Source: Granulosicoccus sp964594905
GTDB lineage: Bacteria; Pseudomonadota; Gammaproteobacteria; Granulosicoccales; Granulosicoccaceae
Reading direction: 5' to 3'
Length of the DNA stretch: 64,000 nucleotides
NCBI GenBank assembly: GCA_964594905.1
Contig: CAZQOI010000002.1
Location: forward strand, 57,767 to 121,766
Shown here: positions 60,128 through 64,000 of the stretch, one piece after another
Layout of the letters: the number at the start of each line of letters is the position of its first letter
How positions within the stretch are numbered: position 1 is the stretch's first letter
The notes under the pieces: model-generated
The model's database searches: none
Told to the model about the DNA's origin: nothing
What the model saw: the letters and a program-made list of their open reading frames with translations, nothing else
Made by a program: the position numbers and the translations under genes

Positions 60128-61213
60128 TCAACCATCGATCATTTTAAGATCGCGCGGTAACTCGGAGAAAATCTCTGCGCCATCGCTGCGCAGTATCACG
60201 ATATCTTCCAAGCGCAGGCCAAACTGACCGGGCAAGTAAATGCCCGGTTCAATTGAGAACACCATGCCTTCTTCAAGCACAGTTTGAGAGGATGAAGTGA
60301 TGTAGGGCGTTTCATGTATTTCGACACCCATACCATGACCCGTGCGGTGCATGAAGTATTCGCCGTAACCAGCATCAGTGATCACCTGACGAGCAGCATC
60401 GTCAACCACATGGGCTTTAACGCCAGGCTTTGCTGCCTGTAACGCAGCTTGAACCGCTGCTTCGACAATGGCGTGTACCTTGGCATAGTCAGATGGCGGT
60501 TGGCCCATCGACGCCATTCGGGTGATATCACTGGAGTAACCATCAACACCACCACCAATATCCATAACCACGATATCGCCAGCTTGTAGTGTTGTGTTGC
60601 CAGTATGGTGATGGGGGAAAGCACCATTGCCACCAGCGCCGACAATCGTGAACAGAGGCTCAACGTTTTGTTGCTTGAAAGCATCACGAATGATGTCGGC
60701 AACATCGAGTTCACTCATGCCAAGCTGCATTTTGTTCCAGCCAGACTGCATAGCGCTATCGGCAGTGAGCGCGTTGCGTTTGAGCGTCTCGAATTCGCTG
60801 GCGTCCTTGCGCATCCTCAATGCACCGATTGTTGAGGCAGTAAACAGGCGCTCAGTTCCGGGTATGGCGTCTTGTACCAGTGCGGCAAAATCGGCACGCA
60901 TGGTTTCATCGAGCACGATACGACTGGCGTTGCTTGCGTCTGCTGCCTCAAGACATGCAGCCAGTGCCGCATCGGGGCCTTTATCATCAGCCCAGGTGTG
61001 AAACGGCAAATCGGTTTGCAGTCGTGCACTTTGTGCTTCTAAAGAAGGCATTAAAAACCCAGCGTAGCTTTGGCTGACTAAAAGAAGCAAGGGGCGTTCG
61101 TCAGCGTGTGGTCGAACACCAGCGAGCCACGCGAGGTGAGCGCCAGGGCCAAGTGCAACAAGTTCGACACCCTCTTGCTGCATCGTCTCTCTCAGCTTAT
61201 CCAGTCGAGTCAT
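60128..61213 (-). CDS. M24-family Xaa-Pro peptidase
   Basis: A 361-residue metallopeptidase with the creatinase/aminopeptidase P fold. The ATG at 61213 is chosen over the one at 61258. The N-terminal creatinase-like domain (residues 1-125) precedes the pita-bread catalytic domain. Metal ligands are the two Asp in VVMDIGGGVDGYSSDITR, His in HRTGHGMGVEIHETPYI, Glu in VFSIEPGIYLPG and Glu in LRLEDIVIL. It lacks a signal peptide and probably cleaves Xaa-Pro bonds in cytoplasmic peptides. It converges on the DUF3179 gene and is divergent from the voltage-sensor-like gene. Confidence 0.91.
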   Translation of the reverse strand: MTRLDKLRETMQQEGVELVALGPGAHLAWLAGVRPHADERPLLLLVSQSYAGFLMPSLEAQSARLQTDLPFHTWADDKGPDAALAACLEAADASNASRIVLDETMRADFAALVQDAIPGTERLFTASTIGALRMRKDASEFETLKRNALTADSAMQSGWNKMQLGMSELDVADIIRDAFKQQNVEPLFTIVGAGGNGAFPHHHTGNTTLQAGDIVVMDIGGGVDGYSSDITRMASMGQPPSDYAKVHAIVEAAVQAALQAAKPGVKAHVVDDAARQVITDAGYGEYFMHRTGHGMGVEIHETPYITSSSQTVLEEGMVFSIEPGIYLPGQFGLRLEDIVILRSDGAEIFSELPRDLKMIDG

Positions 61214-61383
61214 GTGTTGTTTCCGGTGTGTTTTTGGCGGGTATTGAGCGTTTACCACAGCCGCGAATCCAAGGTCGGAGTGAACTCTAGCATGCTATTT
61301 ACTGATGGAATCGAGTGTTGATGGCATGTTCCCGGGTTAAATCCTTAATTACCCTGCGCTCAAGCCGCTAGCAATGAGAAGGT

Positions 61384-62451
61384 GTGAGCCCTCGCTCGCC
61401 GCGATTATCCAGTGCTGTGTCCACGATAGAAGCTGACAATCCAGACTTTCAAAGGTCCGACGAATACGCCGCCCCTATGTTCGGCTTGTCGTTGGTATTC
61501 GTCGTGCTGTTGGCAGCGTTGATAGTTGTCTGGGTCGATATACCGCGTGTTGCCGAGCTCAGCGCACTCGCTGTAGAGACGAGCGCTGAATCGTCTGGTG
61601 TTGACGATGCCAAAACGCAGGATATGACAGCGCAGTCGTCCTTGCTTGTTGAAAGAACTGACAACTTTGGAAAGGGACTGCAGTTGGCCTTGTTTGTTAT
61701 CTGGCCACTATTCTGGTTGGAGTATTTGGTGTCTCGTTGGCGCGGTAACTCTCGAGATCAGCCAAAGGCACTCAGTCGAGGTGGAGCTATTCGATTATTA
61801 GCGTGTCTATTGCCACCGTTAAGATTGGCAGCACCAGTGACTGCTATGAACGGAAAAGTCTGGTTGCCCAAACTGGGTTGGCGGGTGCCTGGCAAGGTAC
61901 TGAGTAAAAAGCTTGAGCGAATGTTCAGTGGGCCGATGCTGATTATCGCCATGCTGATATTGCCAATACTGCTGATTGAGTTTGGCATGCGAGGCTTTGT
62001 AGAATCCCACACATGGCTACGTTTTACCTTGCACATTGCAACGGGATTTATCTGGTGTGCATTCACCATTGAGTTCATCATTATGGTGAGCGTGGCAGAA
62101 AAGAAGATTGCCTATATAAAGAAAAACTGGATAGACCTCGCCATTATTTTGTTGCCGCTGATTTCCTTTCTTCGCACTGTGCGCATCTTGCGTCTTGCAA
62201 AATTTGCAAAGGTTCAGAAGCTTGCCAAGATGGGTCGAATCTATCGAATGCGGGGTTTGATGACGAAAGTGCTACGAGCACTTATGCTTCTGGATTTTAT
62301 TAACCGTCTGCTACGTATTACTCCTGAGAAGCAATTGGCAAAGCTTCAAGAAGAGTATGAAGAGAAGGCAGAGGAGTTAGAAGAATTGCAACAGGAGATT
62401 GATGAGGTTGAGTTATCGATACTTGCCTCCAGGGATGGCGCGTCGGGGTAG
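61384..62451 (+). CDS. Voltage-sensor-like membrane protein with C-terminal coiled coil, no pore domain
   Basis: A 355-residue protein starting at GTG. Hydrophobic spans lie near residues 31-51 and 98-117, then four more near 183-201, 212-235, 249-263 and 264-290. The last four resemble a voltage-sensor domain: acidic residues in S1 (LLIEFG) and S2 (CAFTIEFIIM), an Asp in S3 (KKNWIDLAIILLP), and an S4 with Arg/Lys every three or four residues (RTVRILRLAKFAKVQKL). No S5, selectivity filter or S6 follows. After a short helix the chain ends in a strongly acidic coiled coil (about 315-345). The plan recalls Hv1 proton channels, but the function is not established; it could also be a truncated ion-channel relative. 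Confidence 0.7.
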   Translation: MSPRSPRLSSAVSTIEADNPDFQRSDEYAAPMFGLSLVFVVLLAALIVVWVDIPRVAELSALAVETSAESSGVDDAKTQDMTAQSSLLVERTDNFGKGLQLALFVIWPLFWLEYLVSRWRGNSRDQPKALSRGGAIRLLACLLPPLRLAAPVTAMNGKVWLPKLGWRVPGKVLSKKLERMFSGPMLIIAMLILPILLIEFGMRGFVESHTWLRFTLHIATGFIWCAFTIEFIIMVSVAEKKIAYIKKNWIDLAIILLPLISFLRTVRILRLAKFAKVQKLAKMGRIYRMRGLMTKVLRALMLLDFINRLLRITPEKQLAKLQEEYEEKAEELEELQQEIDEVELSILASRDGASG

Positions 62452-62567
62452 GTATCAAGCACTATCGTGCTTCAGGCTGCAATCTGACGGTGCGTTTCTT
62501 GCTGATGTACTGATTCCCATGTTCGGTGTCATGACCCCGACAGTTGTTCGATAAAGAGGAACCCGCA

Positions 62568-64000
62568 TTGCAGCAACGAAAACGCCAGCTTATTTTGCTT
62601 GGCGCGCTTATTCTGGTGGGCATGCTCGGTACCAGCTTTGCAAGTTTTATGGTCTCACGATCTTCACTACGCGATCAGCTGGTTCACGAGACACTACCGT
62701 TGCTTGGCAACACAATCTATTCAGAAATCCAGCGCGATCTGTTGCGACCCGTGGTCGTCTCTTCGTTGATGGCGAACAATACCTTTGTTCATGACTGGGT
62801 CGCCGCAGGTGAAACAGCTCCTTTTGAGATGCAGCGCTATCTAAAACAAGTGATGAGCGAATACGATGTGTTCAGTGCGTTTTTCGTCTCTGAGAAAACC
62901 GGCTACTACTACCATCCCACTGGTGTTCTCAAAAAGGTCAAGAAGTCCGATAGTAGAGACGACTGGTATTTTCGGCTCCGTGATCTTGATGTTCCTTATG
63001 AGTTGAACACTGATCCTGATCTGGCCAATGGCGACAAGGTAACCGTTTTTGTCAATTTTCGTGTAACCAATACAGCTGATGAGTTCATTGGTGCGATAGG
63101 CGTAGGTTTGACGATCGAGTCGTTGACGCAGATGATCGATCACTACAGCAATACCTATCAGCGCCTTGTCTATTTCACAGATCAAGAAGGCAAGATCAAG
63201 CTCAGTCCAAAAGAATTCAGTCAAAAACATGATCTTGCGGAGATGTTTTCAGCCTCGAGTGATTCAGATGAGCTTGCCTTACAGCTTCTTTCCTCACGCG
63301 AGGTGCAATCACTTGAGTATCAAAAGAATAAATCGAAAATCTTCGTCAATAGCCGCTTCATCGAAGAACTGGATTGGTTCCTGATTGTCGAGGAAGCCGA
63401 GCAGCCGACGCTTGCACGAATCTCGACAACTTTACTGATGAACCTTGCAATCAGTCTCGCGATTGCCGCGGCTATCATGATTGTTGCTCATCGGGTCTTG
63501 CTTCGTTATCAACGGCGGCTTGAATACACCGCGCATCACGATGCGCTAACGGGTGTTTACAACCGTCGACATTTTGAAGAGTTGTTAGAGGCTGCCATGA
63601 AGACATCTGCGCGGCGTAGCGATCAACTGTCGCTGATGTTTATCGACATTGATCACTTCAAATCGATAAACGATCGCTTTGGGCATGCCACGGGTGACGA
63701 AGCCATTCGGCACGTCACTCGCCATATCCAAGGTGCGCTTCGAAGCAGTGATGTGTTGTGTCGATGGGGCGGTGAAGAATTCTGCGTCATGCTTCCGGAC
63801 ACGACACAAGACGAAGCAATCAAGGCTGGCTGGCATTTGGTTCGTGCAATCGAGGCTGCGCCTCTGCAACTGGGGCAGGGCTCGGAGACGATCACCGTGA
63901 GTGTAGGTGTGGCAGAGCGTTGGCAAGAGGAAGCGTTTGATCCAATTGTTCAACGTGCTGACATGGCTCTTTACTTGGCCAAACGCAGTGGGCGGAATCA
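62568..64000 (+). CDS. Membrane diguanylate cyclase with Cache sensor (cut by the right edge)
   Basis: An open frame with no stop before the window ends; 477 codons are visible. It starts at TTG with AGAGGA eight bases upstream. A membrane span (about residues 5-27) precedes a periplasmic double-Cache-type sensor (about 30-275, including SRDDWYFRLRD and VTVFVNFRV), a second span (about 285-305) and a GGDEF domain. The active-site loop is GGEEF at residues 401-405, and RSSD at 392-395, five residues earlier, is an intact inhibitory site. It should make cyclic di-GMP in response to an external small ligand, with product inhibition. A further domain could follow beyond the edge. Confidence 0.9.
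   Translation, partial: MQQRKRQLILLGALILVGMLGTSFASFMVSRSSLRDQLVHETLPLLGNTIYSEIQRDLLRPVVVSSLMANNTFVHDWVAAGETAPFEMQRYLKQVMSEYDVFSAFFVSEKTGYYYHPTGVLKKVKKSDSRDDWYFRLRDLDVPYELNTDPDLANGDKVTVFVNFRVTNTADEFIGAIGVGLTIESLTQMIDHYSNTYQRLVYFTDQEGKIKLSPKEFSQKHDLAEMFSASSDSDELALQLLSSREVQSLEYQKNKSKIFVNSRFIEELDWFLIVEEAEQPTLARISTTLLMNLAISLAIAAAIMIVAHRVLLRYQRRLEYTAHHDALTGVYNRRHFEELLEAAMKTSARRSDQLSLMFIDIDHFKSINDRFGHATGDEAIRHVTRHIQGALRSSDVLCRWGGEEFCVMLPDTTQDEAIKAGWHLVRAIEAAPLQLGQGSETITVSVGVAERWQEEAFDPIVQRADMALYLAKRSGRN

Noticed and set aside
1..64000. CRISPR arrays, insertion sequences, prophage, rRNA genes
   Set aside because: No regularly spaced repeats, transposase or integrase motifs, phage genes or rRNA sequences were seen.

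Overview
The window is a stretch of chromosome from a free-living, probably marine, gammaproteobacterium. I infer this from gene order: cmoA-cmoB, tamA-tamB, phoB-phoR-pstSCAB-phoU, the SRP RNA just before dnaX-ybaB-recR, rpoE-rseABC-mucD-lepA-lepB-rnc-era-recO, cysS beside cyclophilins and lpxH, rpmF-plsX-fabH, and gacA/uvrY-uvrC-pgsA are all typical of the class. The species cannot be named from sequence alone. There is no phage, transposase, CRISPR array or rRNA; almost all of the DNA is coding, on both strands.

Layout. 0.3-5.5 kb: wobble-uridine modification (cmoAB), a branched-chain amino-acid exporter (azlCD), DAHP synthase and RNase D. 5.6-10.8 kb: the TamA/TamB envelope assembly pair. 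11-15.3 kb: a periplasmic thioredoxin, truD, moaB, rluB, a DUF1820 gene, tRNA-Ser(GGA) and a glutathione S-transferase. 15.4-18.1 kb: two tandem secreted trypsin-like proteases, the first fused to a lipoprotein-like domain. 18.1-25.7 kb: the complete Pho regulon core on the minus strand, with a good Pho box and -10 before pstS. 25.8-30.4 kb: SRP RNA, dnaX, ybaB, recR, orn and rsgA. 30.4-42.4 kb: a RhdA-type sulfurtransferase, the sigma-E envelope-stress operon, then translation, secretion and RNA-processing genes ending in a DUF455 gene. 42.5-46 kb: a LysR regulator divergent from a large FAD/GcvT-type N-methyl-glycine dehydrogenase. 46.1-50.8 kb: lpxH, two cyclophilins, cysS, nusB and pgpA. 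50.8-58.5 kb: a Maf pyrophosphatase, a delta-class carbonic anhydrase, DUF177, rpmF, plsX, fabH, uvrY, uvrC and pgsA. 58.7-64 kb: a DUF3179 protein, an M24 peptidase, a membrane protein that looks like a voltage-sensor domain with a coiled-coil tail and no pore, and a Cache-GGDEF diguanylate cyclase cut by the right edge.

Most of this is housekeeping. The parts most worth a second look are the pore-less voltage-sensor protein (61.4-62.5 kb), the protease-lipoprotein chimera (15.4-17.0 kb), the secreted delta-class carbonic anhydrase with its hairpins (51.5-52.5 kb), the double T-N11-A operator between the LysR gene and the FAD/GcvT enzyme (43.46-43.50 kb), and a hairpin directly before the rnc start codon. 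I found no clearly new multi-gene defence or mobile system.
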